Positions 22,498 through 33,719 of a DNA stretch of 64,000 nt are shown in pieces. Every line of letters starts with the position of its first letter. Within the stretch, counting starts at the first letter, position 1. The DNA is taken from the NCBI GenBank assembly GCA_002812745.2, contig NCSJ02000081.1, positions 1 through 64,000 on the forward strand, read 5' to 3'. Source of the DNA: Scytalidium lignicola (taxonomy: Eukaryota; Ascomycota; Leotiomycetes). The notes beneath the pieces were generated by a model. The model was not told the DNA's origin. It did not search any database and saw nothing but the letters and a program-made list of their open reading frames with translations. The position numbers were made by a program, and so were the translations under genes.

Positions 22498-24195
22498 ATC
22501 TCGAGCATAAATCTCTGCGATGTCCCCGGCTAATGTTGGTGCATTGGCGGAAGCAAACAACAGACAAACAGCGCAGCGGCAGCACCATGGCAGATCATAA
22601 GGCAGTGGGCGGATACACGGCATGGGCAGGACAGAGGATACAAGGTCGAAAGCAAGGCATAGAAGAGGTGGAAAGACGGAGAACATGGGAGACACAGAAT
22701 ACGAGGCAAATATGGGTATGAAATGCGGAACATGAAGCATAGAGTATACAACATGCACAGGATGCAGACGGCGGCAGTTGATGTCGTAGGTTAGGTGTTG
22801 TTCTCCCTCGCTGGCATCGACCAAGAACATCCAGTACGCAGCCATTGCAGATGTTTTGTGGGCAGATTGAAGAGATAGGATCGCCAGAGCTTAGAAGACA
22901 CTTCTCGAAGTAACAATCCTTGACAAGCGCTTCATCATGAGTCTTCTCCATGTCTTTCTCTCATATTACCCTTGGTACCGCAATTTATCTGGTATATGTC
23001 CACAATCATGAAAGTCTCGATTGATAGCCAATATAAACTAACCCCTCGATCAGATTGCTCCCTGAATAACCGTTTTCTTTCAATTACGAAATCGATAGCG
23101 ATCATTTTAGTTCCTGATCATTCTGAGACCTTGACAGCCTCTCTTCCGATGAGCTCACACAGTGATACTTGGCCACAGTACTCCGACCTTCTCCTCCACC
23201 CACCCTTCCCGGATCAATGCTCTAGACCACGAATATGCAACATTGATTTGCACAATGCAGGCTGACACTTTAGCATCTGCCAAGCATAAGTAGGTTGATC
23301 AGATTCCAGATATGCATGTATGACCACTAGATTAGAAGTATAGAGGTATTATGCTAGGGAATGCATTGGTCGACAAGAGTAATATGTAGTAGACTGATTT
23401 GGAGGAGATTATACTCGAAGCATTGTGGGTAACTCAACAAGTATGGCCTTGAAGTATCTTTAACCCTCAGAGAATAACTACTTATTCATCATGTCGAAAC
23501 ATCATACAACGCTAACTCTTTACATGTTTTAACTTTAGATACTGATTATATTATTTGATTTGATTTAGACTTACAGAACTAAAATGCAAAAGTTACAAAT
23601 ATACAGTTAAATTGATATTGTATAATTCCAATCAAATGTTAGTTCTTACAACTATATATTTATATATGCTTATTGTTAGTCAATAAACATAAGAGAAATT
23701 ATGTTTGAACTTTAAAGTTAATGATTTCTCCTTTAATAATGTATATAGTTGACGTTCTAGCATATATATCTACATAGACTTCAAGTGTTGGTGAATACTA
23801 AAAGATATAATCTTTTGAAAAAGTATTATTCTTCTTGTAAAACAGTTTTATTTTAATAATAGTTATCGATTATTACTAAGTGAAAAATTTGACTTTAGTA
23901 TTCAGGTTCTCTTATGACTAACTAGATAAGGACTTGAGTAAGTGTTATTTGTATAAATAAGTCAAAAACAATTGTACCAAGCGTTTACTATGTATTAATG
24001 CCTCTTAGCTTGTGTTTTCTGATCAACCTAGCTAATGGTAGTTTCATTTAGTGTTGGTGTGATTTTAACCTGTATTATATTAGACTATCTTGATCTACAC
24101 TTACTCAAATTAAGTATAACTTCTGTAAACTTAACCTTACATTAAATAACAATGTATGATGGATTCTTGTGTTTCTACCAACTAACAAGAGCTAG
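22498..24195. other. No recognised gene; contains repeat R3
   Basis: 22,500-23,270 has balanced composition and several open frames on both strands, including one on the minus strand starting METHIONINE at 22,951 (EKTHDEALVKDCYFEKC). I could not assign them; that frame has Cys-rich spacing but no known pattern. 23,280-24,190 is AT-rich. Repeat R3 is annotated separately. Confidence 0.4.
23672..23860. repeat. Dispersed repeat R3, copy A
   Basis: About 190 bp starting 'ttgttagtcaataaacat', matched at 47,669-47,859. Differences run almost entirely as C-to-T or G-to-A in this copy, for example 'ggcatacatatctacgcag' there against 'agcatatatatctacatag' here. A clear RIP pair. Confidence 0.7.
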
Positions 24196-24199
24196 TTGT

Positions 24200-25790
24200 T
24201 CTATTGTTCTCTATACCCTAACATATCCTCATACCTTCTCTTAAACTTAGCCTTGGCCTGGAAGACTGTTTTATATCTCTCTTTTTCTAGATTTCTCTTG
24301 CCAGTATCTGGATGTCCATCGCTCAAGAACAGAGTTTACCTTGTTGTAAGAGACAGTATGCTGAAGCAGAATCATTTGATTATCCGCCTGAATTATTACC
24401 TTCGAAACAGCAGAGGTTGTTCATAAAGCTTTATTTAGCAGAATTCTATAATTCTCTTATAAAGGTGTGGCTTACACCCTGTGCTCTGAAGGAGCTCAAT
24501 CGACGAACAAGCTAAGTTAACTGCTTTTCATGACTTGCTTTTGTGCCTTGAGGTGTGAACGAAGAAGATTTAGACGAAAGTAATAAAGAGATAAAACACT
24601 TTGCTAGACATGGTGGTCTGGATCTTCGTGATCTTCGAGGGGTAAGAGCGAAATGTCAAATATCTGGATTAATTCTAATTTCTGTTAGTATCTTATGCTG
24701 TTGACGAAACTTAGCTATGGACAAAGGAAGTAAATGAATTCTAGTGTATTATCGGAGGTTACAAATGTGGTGAATTATAATGAATCTTCTAGGAGTAACA
24801 GCTATACTTAATCTACTGTACTGACGAGTAAGTTTGGAAAGACTAGAAGATCTTTTGCTTATAATAACAATTTTGAACAAAAGCTTATTAAGCATCATAT
24901 CTACTTAGCAGGATACTATTATCATGATGATGGTAAGACATTAGAACCAAGGAATTTAGAAGAACTATATAAAGTTTTAATGCAACCTAGATGTTCTCTT
25001 TTATTGTCTAAATTTAGCAAATTGCAATTTAAGGACTTTTAGATGAAAAACGATCAAGTAATCTTTGAAGGTAAGGTTATGAGCATTGTTCTTCTTGTAG
25101 TATATAATAACGTTGATATCCTAAGCAAAAGAGACTTAGTCTTCATGTGGCTTGCGCTAATAGCTGATGGAATAATTGTTGATGTCAAACCAGACATATA
25201 TGACAGAGCTCACCTTAAGGATGTGATAGAAAAAGTTTGAGAAGACTTGAGACACTTGATTATTCCTACGGGGCATGTAAGAGCTCCAGTGGTGCTTAAC
25301 TTCTTCCTTAAAGCTAAACCTCCTAAGGGAGGTGCAGATGTGGTGAAACGACAAGCTTGTTATGACAGTGCTCTTGACGCTCATGCTATGTATGCACTGT
25401 AGTCGTACAATTCAGACTAAGTCTACGACGGTAATGCTTATACCATTAACTCCACTTATTATGCTAGTACTGGCACACTCTAGATGTACACTACTCATCT
25501 CACCCAAGCAGGCGATGGCACTACTGAATACTACATGACTCAAGTAAAAGCTTGGGCTTTAACTAGTGACACTGACACTTTTCGACAAGGTGTAGTAGCA
25601 TTCTGAAATGTCAGGGACTGGACTTAAGAACAGCGTGATGAATTCATTGTAAAAGCAAATAAGAAGGCGAGATCTGTGAACATGATGATGTCTTGTTCTG
25701 AGTTGTGTAGTCACTATACTGTCTTAAATACTGTGTATATGCAGGACATGGCATATTTTGCAACACAAGATCATAAGGATAATACTTAGT
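24200..25790 (+). pseudogene. Decayed uncharacterised fungal protein
   Basis: Frames follow one another on the plus strand: PPELLPSKQQRLFIKLYLAE near 24,390; then KPDIYDRAHLKDVIEKV (about 25,190); then VVLNFFLKAKPPKGG and RQACYDSALDAHAMYAL near 25,290-25,400; then YDGNAYTINSTYYASTGTL; then EYYMTQVKAWALTSDTDTFR (25,528-25,587). This order matches a widespread ascomycete family of unknown function that I remember only as a pattern (KPDxYxG...PNFFxExKGP...RQAxYDGAxGAR). The spacing of D, E and K recalls a PD-(D/E)XK nuclease fold, but that is speculation, and the Glu is Lys here. Stops mostly replace Gln, Arg or Trp. Confidence 0.45.
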
Positions 25791-26290
25791 ATTATATATC
25801 ATAACAGAATTTTGAAGAAGGGTACAATATCAAGTTGTCTAGTTTCTTATACGATTTTAATGGCTTTTTAAATATTATAATAGTATAATGGTTTAATAAC
25901 CTTGAACTCACATTTCCAAATGAAAGAACAGACACAGAACTCTTGGCTTTCGAATTTATTGATTATTATAACAGCTTATCTACTTTGGTTGTGTATATTA
26001 TTAAGTTTGAAACCTTAGCTGATGAATTTGCTTTTGATATATATACTAAACCAAAAGCCTCTAGTAAATGTTAAAATGTAACATTGGAGAGAAGTATTGT
26101 TAAAGCTTTATATTGTAATGATAAATCTGAGTTTGAATCCACAAAGTCTTGGCTATTAACTTTGGATGATCTTGTAGATAATCATAAGAAAGGCTTATTA
26201 TACTGACAACCTTGCATCAGTTACAAGAAAGGTAAAAGTAAAGGCACTTCCTCTAGCAAAGGTAAAGGAAACGACTGGAACTGAGATGAT
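25791..26290 (+). pseudogene. Decayed coding frame, unknown
   Basis: A continuing plus-strand frame with few stops: SSFLYDFNGFLNII, then LLAFEFIDYYNSLST and a basic, low-complexity end KGKSKGTSSSKGKGND. It could be the C-terminal part of the preceding gene or a separate protein. Not identified. Confidence 0.35.
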
Positions 26291-27820
26291 GAATGAAAAT
26301 AAACAATACTCAAAATGATTGTCTTGGATATTAGTATGTTAGGATAAGAAGTATTAGGTTGAAAATACTAAATTGCAGAGAAGAATAATGGGATATATGC
26401 GATGGCTGAGTAAATGTTTAGGTTCTTTAGACGTGCCCGAGGTGATATATTAGTATAATTAGTAATAGCTTGTTCGATAGATATTACTCTTCTTCATGTT
26501 TATGTGGAGTTAAAGGAGGATATTAAGACAGAACTTGGTGTTGGTAGTAGTATAAACTAGTATAAACATGTTTTGAGCTTTATAAACTCTGTATTTATGA
26601 AGTAAGTAGAATGACTATCTACATTTATTATTCAATTTGACTTTGATCGTCGTTGTTTTGCTCATTGAACTCTTCATCATTAAGACATCCCTTCTTGATT
26701 TATAATATATCTAAAAGTAAAGTTTATTTATTTACTCTGTTGACTTAATGTTTGGTGTATATTAGTAAAGTAGCTATTAACACTAATATCCACAAGTTAG
26801 GTTATGAGGAGGACTATGAGATTATTGGGTTATATTATAGTACTTTACCATTTCATCAGATCTTGGTAATTAACTAGTATCCAGCTATATTGTTTAACTT
26901 AGGTTATTAGATGATAGTTTAATAATCTTGTTCGTTGTTGGTCTAATTGTATTTTCAACAGAAATTTTGTCTTGTTGGTAGAAGTTGAAGTTGGAAAGTT
27001 TGTAAAATCACATGATCAGATTCATATAATTATTTAACCTAGTTGAAACAGCTGATTTTGCTTGGCTAATCCAACATGCTGAGTTACTTTTGGCATACCA
27101 AGATTTTGGCTTGATATTGCTCATTCTTTTTGGCTACAAACAGATCTTTGTCTCCAAATTTCAGATTTAAAAATGGAAGCTTCTGGATTAGCATAAGAAT
27201 AGGTAGCATTTTCATGTTATGCTTAGAGATTGATTATAATTGTGCCTTGGAGACTAAAGCCAAATAGGGTAGAAATTGAAGGCTTTGTCAAAAGTGGTAG
27301 TAGAGTTTGAGCTATCCATTTCAGTACAATACTGTTAGTACTCTGAAGCATTGTTATACTGATAATATTAATAATAAATTACTAATGCATTGTTATTAGG
27401 TACTTTCAAAAATGTGATTTCTAGATCTAAACGTCAAATTACGTTATTATTAATAACATATTATTAAAGTTCTATGATTTCTACTCAGGCAAGCTCTTAC
27501 ATGATTTTTGATCTAGTCAATCATTATGTAAGGAGTAGTTAGAATTCTGCACAAAGAACAGTTTTCATTAGACATATTATACATAGGTAGGAAACCCTTT
27601 TCTTAAAAAGGTAAATCAAGCAATTTATATTTAAGCTTAATAATAAGGATTTGGAATTGGTCCTTCGAAATTCAATTTTACAATTCTTAACATCTGAAAG
27701 GCTATGTATATATAATCAATTTTAAACTTATTCAACTAAATATATTTATTCAAAAGCATGCCTCCTGTTTACTTTTAATCTTCATAGAAAATAGTTATAT
27801 CCATTTTAGTCATGATTGTC
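26291..27820. other. No recognised gene
   Basis: AT-rich with scattered stops in all frames. I found no motif or repeat match here. Confidence 0.45.
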
Positions 27821-27835
27821 AAAACAATAAAAAAG

Positions 27836-28022
27836 ACAAAACGAACAATTTAATAGAAGGAAGGATACTCTAATTAATAAGGCTTATAAGCTTGCTGAGC
27901 TTTGTAATACTGATATATTACTTACAATCTACAATCGTAAAATTGGTTGTTATTTTACTTATAATTCTGTTGATATTGAGTCTTGGCTACTATCTAAAGA
28001 ACAAATAGTAAGTTTAGTTGTT
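27836..28022 (+). pseudogene. MADS-box gene remnant, copy 2
   Basis: A plus-strand frame reads FNRRKDTLINKAYKLAELCN, then a hydrophobic strand ILLTIYNRKIGCYFTYNSVD and SKEQI. It aligns throughout with the better-preserved MADS-box gene at 52,961-53,161. The splice donor GTAAGT directly after the SKEQI codons is also conserved. Differences are mostly C-to-T/G-to-A. The start and first residues are lost. A MADS box binds DNA as a dimer; this copy is dead. Confidence 0.7.
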
Positions 28023-28439
28023 CGATTGGGGAGTGTACTAATAATAAATAAAATAACAATTATATCCGTTACTAGTTAATGACTTTATATCCACATGATA
28101 TAGACATTAAGCAAAAGCAAAAGAATATAAATATTGTTTAAGACAAGGTAAAGACTAGTTCTACAAGAAATAGAACAAATTCAGATGAGAATGGATTATG
28201 TTGGGCAATTACCTGTTGAGACAAGGAATCAGAAGTTGATAGTCATCACTGGATTTCAAGCATTGATATATAAATTAAAGATTTAATTAAATTAATATCA
28301 TCTCCTATGACCTCTCATTAGTTACTTATATATCATGTACATTACCTCTTAGCTTTATCAATCTCTGCTGTACAAGCAGTTCTATGATTGTTTTGATCTT
28401 ATGATGTAACTTCTTGTTATGTTAGTATTACATTTTTGA

Positions 28440-29538
28440 TGAATCCAGTAGAGTACTTGGCCATGCTGCTTGTGTGCTTCGTCATGCTCATTTAGATTTG
28501 TATAGAAATATGTTTGTTGATGATATGCTAATTATTAGGCACCTAGATAAGGTAAAACAAGCCAAATTAAAGATCATGAATCAATGGAAGTACAAAGATC
28601 TAGAGGAGGCAAAGCTATTTGTTGGATTTCAGATTCAACACGATCGAAAAGCTAGATCTTTACACCTCTACCAAACGTTGTATATCACCAAGTTGTTGAA
28701 ACGATTTCAAATAGAGAAATGCAATCCTATATCACTACCACTACCTCCTAGTACAGTGTTAGCCAAGTTAAGTGAAATGGACACTAAATCAATCAATCAT
28801 AACGATGATTACCAACCTTTAGAACCCTCAGAACATACATTGTATCAACAGCTAGTTGGATCCTTCATTTACCTGTCAAATGACACTCGCTTAGATATTA
28901 GTTACACGGTCAGCCAACTGGCCAGGCATATGGCCAACCCTTGCAACCTGCACTTAAAGCTTGCAAAACAAGTGTTACGATATCTGAAGGGATCCGTAAC
29001 AACTGGAATATAGTACGATGGATCGATTCCAAGTGGTGCCAATCCATACACACTGTACAGCGACGCTACATGGGGAACTGAAGGTGATAAGAAGTCATTT
29101 AACGGCTGGACGGCTACCAGAGCTGGGGGAGCCATATTATAGGTTGCACAACGTCAGAAATCGACCGCTTTAAGCTCCATAGAAGCTGAATTCATGGCAG
29201 CGAGCGAAGCTTCGAAGGAAGTGGCATAGCTGGAGAAACTGAACCATGACCTACAAGAACGGCCAGAACGGCCACCAACGCTCCATATCGATAACTTGGG
29301 AGCTGTAGAGCTCATTCACAATAACAAGTATCATAAGAAGGCAAAGCACATAGACATACAGTACAACTATATCAAGTCTAACATGGTAGAGGCAAACAGA
29401 CTCTTAGTGGAGCACATCCCTGGGACTGAACAACCAGCTGATATATTGACTAAACAACTACCTTTCGCCACATTCCAAAAGCACTGCCAGACATTAGGGA
29501 TAAGGAAGGCAGGACAGGAACCTAATCAAATTAGGTAG
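28440..29538 (+). mobile_element. Ty1/copia retrotransposon, RT/RNase H 3' part
   Basis: Begins within reverse transcriptase at FVDDMLIIRHL (28,510 region; the catalytic (Y/F)VDD). It continues through YQQLVGSFIYLSNDTRLDIS and the RNase H part: SIEAEFMAASEASKEVA, then HIDIQYNYIKSNMVE and PADILTKQL near the end. Gag, protease, integrase and the 5' half of RT are missing. Three TAG stops (after SVTTGI, after AGGAIL, after SKEVA) sit at expected Gln/Trp positions. Confidence 0.85.
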
Positions 29539-29781
29539 GAAAGCGTCGAGAACGACTGAATGAAGATGCAGTAAGCACTCTTGTACCATAACACAAGTCA
29601 GCATTTGAACTTCCACTTCAGGGGGAGACGTAGAACCTGATAGCTATGGAGTGGTCGAACTCCATGGGAGACATAGACACTACGAGCCATACACTCGTTA
29701 TAGGAGTTAATGAGGCCTAAACATAACTGATTAACTTGTACGATTGAAGTTACGTGTGGTCAAGTACGATGTATAAGGGAG

Positions 29782-29981
29782 TGTTAAGAATATGCTTATG
29801 TAACGGACCCGTAGCCAATCAGAGTGGAGAGAGAGATTAGTCAGGAAGCAGGAAAAGTCTTTCCTGCTATTACTTGTAGATTTTTGTACTATCATCAAGC
29901 ATAGCTACTAACAACCAATTAAGTCACTCTCTTATACTACCTATGTATTGTATACTTACTACTACGCCATAACTCGTGACA
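29782..29981 (+). repeat. Probable 3' LTR of the copia element
   Basis: The interval begins TGTTAAGAATATGC directly after a purine run 'aagggag' (possible polypurine tract) and ends ACTCGTGACA, giving TG...CA ends and about 200 bp. Length and termini fit small fungal copia LTRs. A 5' partner was not found in the window, so the assignment is tentative. Confidence 0.45.
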
Positions 29982-30255
29982 GACTTTCTCGTTGAACCCG
30001 GTGTACATGAGCTTGTAGTTGAGCTGACCTCTTGATAAGTAGCAACGATTACACTGTTACACAGCCTTATGCGCTTGTTGGGCGCCAACTCGCAAGTTAC
30101 TCGATATGTTCTATGCTATGATATTCATGATACTTGAAGAAATCTTAAAAGATATTTGCCATTACTCGGCGCTTCCTGGCTCACCGCAATAATACACTTA
30201 TATTACAGCTAAGTTTGATTAACATTTGCTCGTACAAGAATACACAGGTGCCATA

Positions 30256-32885
30256 ATGCGCTTGCTGAAGCGTTTATCGAACGGCGACTTAAAGCTGATT
30301 CCTTTCAACAATGACAACCTTCTATCATATGCCATCCTATTGCACACTTGGACTGAGGGTCAAGAAGTCATGTATAATGAGCTGGTTTCCGGTACAGGCA
30401 AAGACAAGACTAGGTATGCCAAAATCCGCTTCTGTGTAGACAGAGCTACCAAGGATAGGCTATAGTATTCCTGGGTGGATACCTGTTGCATTAACAAGTC
30501 TACGAGTGATGAACTTAGCATAACTATCAACTCAATGTTCTGCTGGTATCAGCGTACAAGCAAGTGCTATGTATACTTGTCTGATGTCCAGGTACTGGCG
30601 GAAGTTGTTGACACTCAAGCCTTCCTGATAACGTGAGTGGAAGCCTTTCGACAACACCGGTGGTTTACACAAGGCTAGACATTGCAAGAGCTTTTAACAC
30701 CGCCCACAGTTGAGTTCTTCTCCAAGGATAGCAAACTGCTAGGTAATAAAATATCATTAGAGCAGGAAATCCATCAGATCACCGAGATTCCTATCAGAGT
30801 TTTAAGAGGGCAGAGATTCTCTGATTTCACTATTGATGAGCGGATGAAGTAGGCAGCCAATTGTACAACAACGTTAAAAGAGGATAAAATATATTGTTTA
30901 CTAGGAATCTTCAAGGTATTCTTACCACTTATATATGGAGAAGGAGAAGAATATACGACTAGACAGCTGAGGAAGAAGATACATAAACGACAAGAAGGGC
31001 GAGGAACAGAAAGCCTTCAAGATCTGACAGGTATATCCTTGTTGAAACAGAGCAGTATTCCTCTTGCAAATCTTTATGTGGCTAATGAGGTCCAGTCCCT
31101 TCGCTATTACCTTTTCCGCGAAACAAGCTCTTCGTCGGACGAGAAGACAAGCTTCAATCTCTTGAACGGTTCCTCCTCCTTAACATTCACCGACGCATGA
31201 CAATATACGGTCTAGGAGGTTATGGAAAATCAGCACTCGCCCTTGAATTTGCATATTGCATGTTGACTCAATACACTAAACGTTTAATTTTCTGAGTACT
31301 TGTTATTAGCCAAGAGAGCTTTGAGCTTGCTTATCAGGAGATCAGAATACACCTTTGTATACAAGGAATTGCCAATGATAATGCAGACATCAAGTGGCTT
31401 GTTAAAGACGTATTGAACTCGAACAACATAGGTCGCTGGTTGATGATTGTTGACAATGTTGACGATCTTGGAGTTCTTATAGGGGGGAGTACTGGAGGTA
31501 ATCTAGGGTTAGCTCAACTTCGTGATTATCTCCTATATAATTCTCAAGGCAAAATCCTCTTTACTACATGAAACAAAAAAGTCGTCGAAGGTTTAACTCT
31601 GAGCAGTGTATTAGAGCTTGATGATATGAGTGAAGCTGAGGCTTAGCGACTACTGGAACAGTGAATATCGAAGCTAGCGTTGCTTTATAACCAAAAGGCT
31701 ATTAGCCAACTGTTAAAGGTACTTACTTATCTACTGCTTGTTATTGTGCAGGCAATTGCTTTTATGAACAATAATGACAGATCCATATCTGGGTATGTTT
31801 TATTGTTTCAAGAAGTAGGTATTACAACTAAGCTCTTCGGTAAGTATGTCAAAGACCTTAGTTGATATCAAGGGATGGAAAGTACGATTGTGAAAACATG
31901 GTATATCTTGTTTGATCAAATACAAAAGCAAGACCCACTTGCTGCAAAGTATCTCTTGTTTATAGTGTGCATCAATCACATCAACATTCCCCAGTCGCTG
32001 TTACCTCCTGGAGGCTCTGTAGTGCAGCAAGCTGAAGTAGTCAGGACGTTGAAAGGATATGCATTTGTTATGGAATACTAACAAGCCTTGTAAGAGTTAG
32101 AAAACGAGAAGTTCTTCGATATACACCGACTGGTCCACATGACGTTGGAATGGTGGTTGGACAGACGTGATGAACAGACGACTTGGACAGCCAAAACAAC
32201 AACATGACTTAAGGAGCTCATCCTATACGGCGGGCATGAGAGAAAGGAAGCATGGACAATATACCTCCTTTATGTAATCTATGTAGTTAGATCAGACGGC
32301 AGGCTGGATGAAATAGAAAGAGCTTTGCTTTTATATTGGATAAGGCTATGTCAAAGAAGCCTAGGACAATATTCAGTGGCAGAGAAGACGCTCTGACAAG
32401 CTCTTTCATTGTGAGNAAAAAGTGCTTGGGCCTAAGCATCTAGACATGCTGGCGAGCATGAATAACTTGGCACTTGTACTATATAGCCAAGGCAAGTACA
32501 AGGAGGCGGAATCTATACACTAGCAGACGTTGGCGTAAAGGGAGAAGGTGCTTGGGCCTGAGCATCTAGACATGCTGACGAGCATGAACAACTTGGCAAA
32601 TGCGCTATACAGCCAAGGCAAGTACAAGGAGGTGGAATTTATGTACTGGCAGACATTGGCGTAAAGGGAGAAGGTGCTTGGGCTTGAGCATCCAGACATG
32701 CTGACGAGCATGTACTGCCTTGCTCTCCTCCTTGCTACTTAGCAGCATTATGACGAATCTATTGTTCTGTATAAAAAGGCATGTGCTGAGTATAATATTG
32801 TTCTTGGAAAGGATTACTCAATTATACATATATGTTATAAACACTATTCTGACATGTTTGTATCACAAGAGTAAGAGTAAAGCTT
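30256..32885 (+). pseudogene. HET/NB-ARC/TPR incompatibility-type pseudogene, copy 1
   Basis: From ATG 30,256 (MRLLKRLSNGDLKLIPF) a HET domain is clear: SYAILLHTW, VDTCCINKST, INSMFCWYQRTSKCYVYLSD, WFTQG-stop-TLQELL (Trp to stop), CLLGIF and PLIYGEGEE. Near 31,110 KLFVGREDKLQSLERF leads to Walker A GLGGYGKS (31,209-31,232) and Walker B LMIVDNVDD. TPR repeats of 42 residues (126 bp) end the gene at 32,420-32,760. Many TAG/TGA replace CAG, TGG and CGA. HET domains trigger cell death on non-self recognition in the fungal cytoplasm (family knowledge). Here the gene is broken throughout. Confidence 0.85.
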
Positions 32886-33719
32886 ATTATATAGAATTAA
32901 GAATATCTTTATTTCTTAGAGGATCTTAGGGAACCATCTACTTATATACTATTTTAGAATTGTCATTTACCTTCTAGCATTTTCTAAAAAAATATAATAT
33001 TTAATGGATTTGTCATAAATCTATTAATCTTTTGTATAGACAATACAGGTCTTAATTACTAAGCCTTTGAATAGTTATATAAGAGAGTAAGTTCAAGAGT
33101 TGATATAGTATGAGATTATATTTCACAGAAGTAGCTAGTGTAAGTATATAAGCTGGTGTAAGACTATGGGCTTGTATTAAGCTGATAGATGATAACATCT
33201 TGATCATTATCATATGGGTAATTATAACTTTTTATTTTTCTTACATCTTATAAAGAATGTACAGTATATACAGTAGCATAAGTATTTGTGATTATGCATT
33301 ATGCTGTTTTAACCTTATTGATAGTCTTTATTTCCCTTCTCTTTTGTAGTAAAGTCTCCTTCTGACATTAGCCTGGAGATCAAGGTCTTTAGTTGTTTAT
33401 TAATGTTGATCTCTACCTTTAGAATCAGGAGAATAGTATTGTTTCCATTGGTGATCATTGCCTTGAAGTACTTTGTTAAAGTTAATATATTCAGTTTAGT
33501 ATCAAATAGCCTTAACNTTTTTCTTTATATACTTTATTATAACCTACTTAACTTTAGATGGATTAGAAGGATTTATATTAAGACTGTGTAAAGTTCTTTA
33601 AACATTATGTTCTCGAACTTTGAAAGTTATATAAATAGAATATAATATCTCTTAAGCTAGTAGAGTCTGGCTTTATAGAAGTAAGTGATGTTAGAGGATG
33701 ATGCAAGACTAATATATAC
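32886..33719. other. No recognised gene
   Basis: AT-rich spacer between the 3' end of the HET pseudogene and the 3' end of the DUF3723 pseudogene. Convergent orientation of these two genes. No motif seen. Confidence 0.4.
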
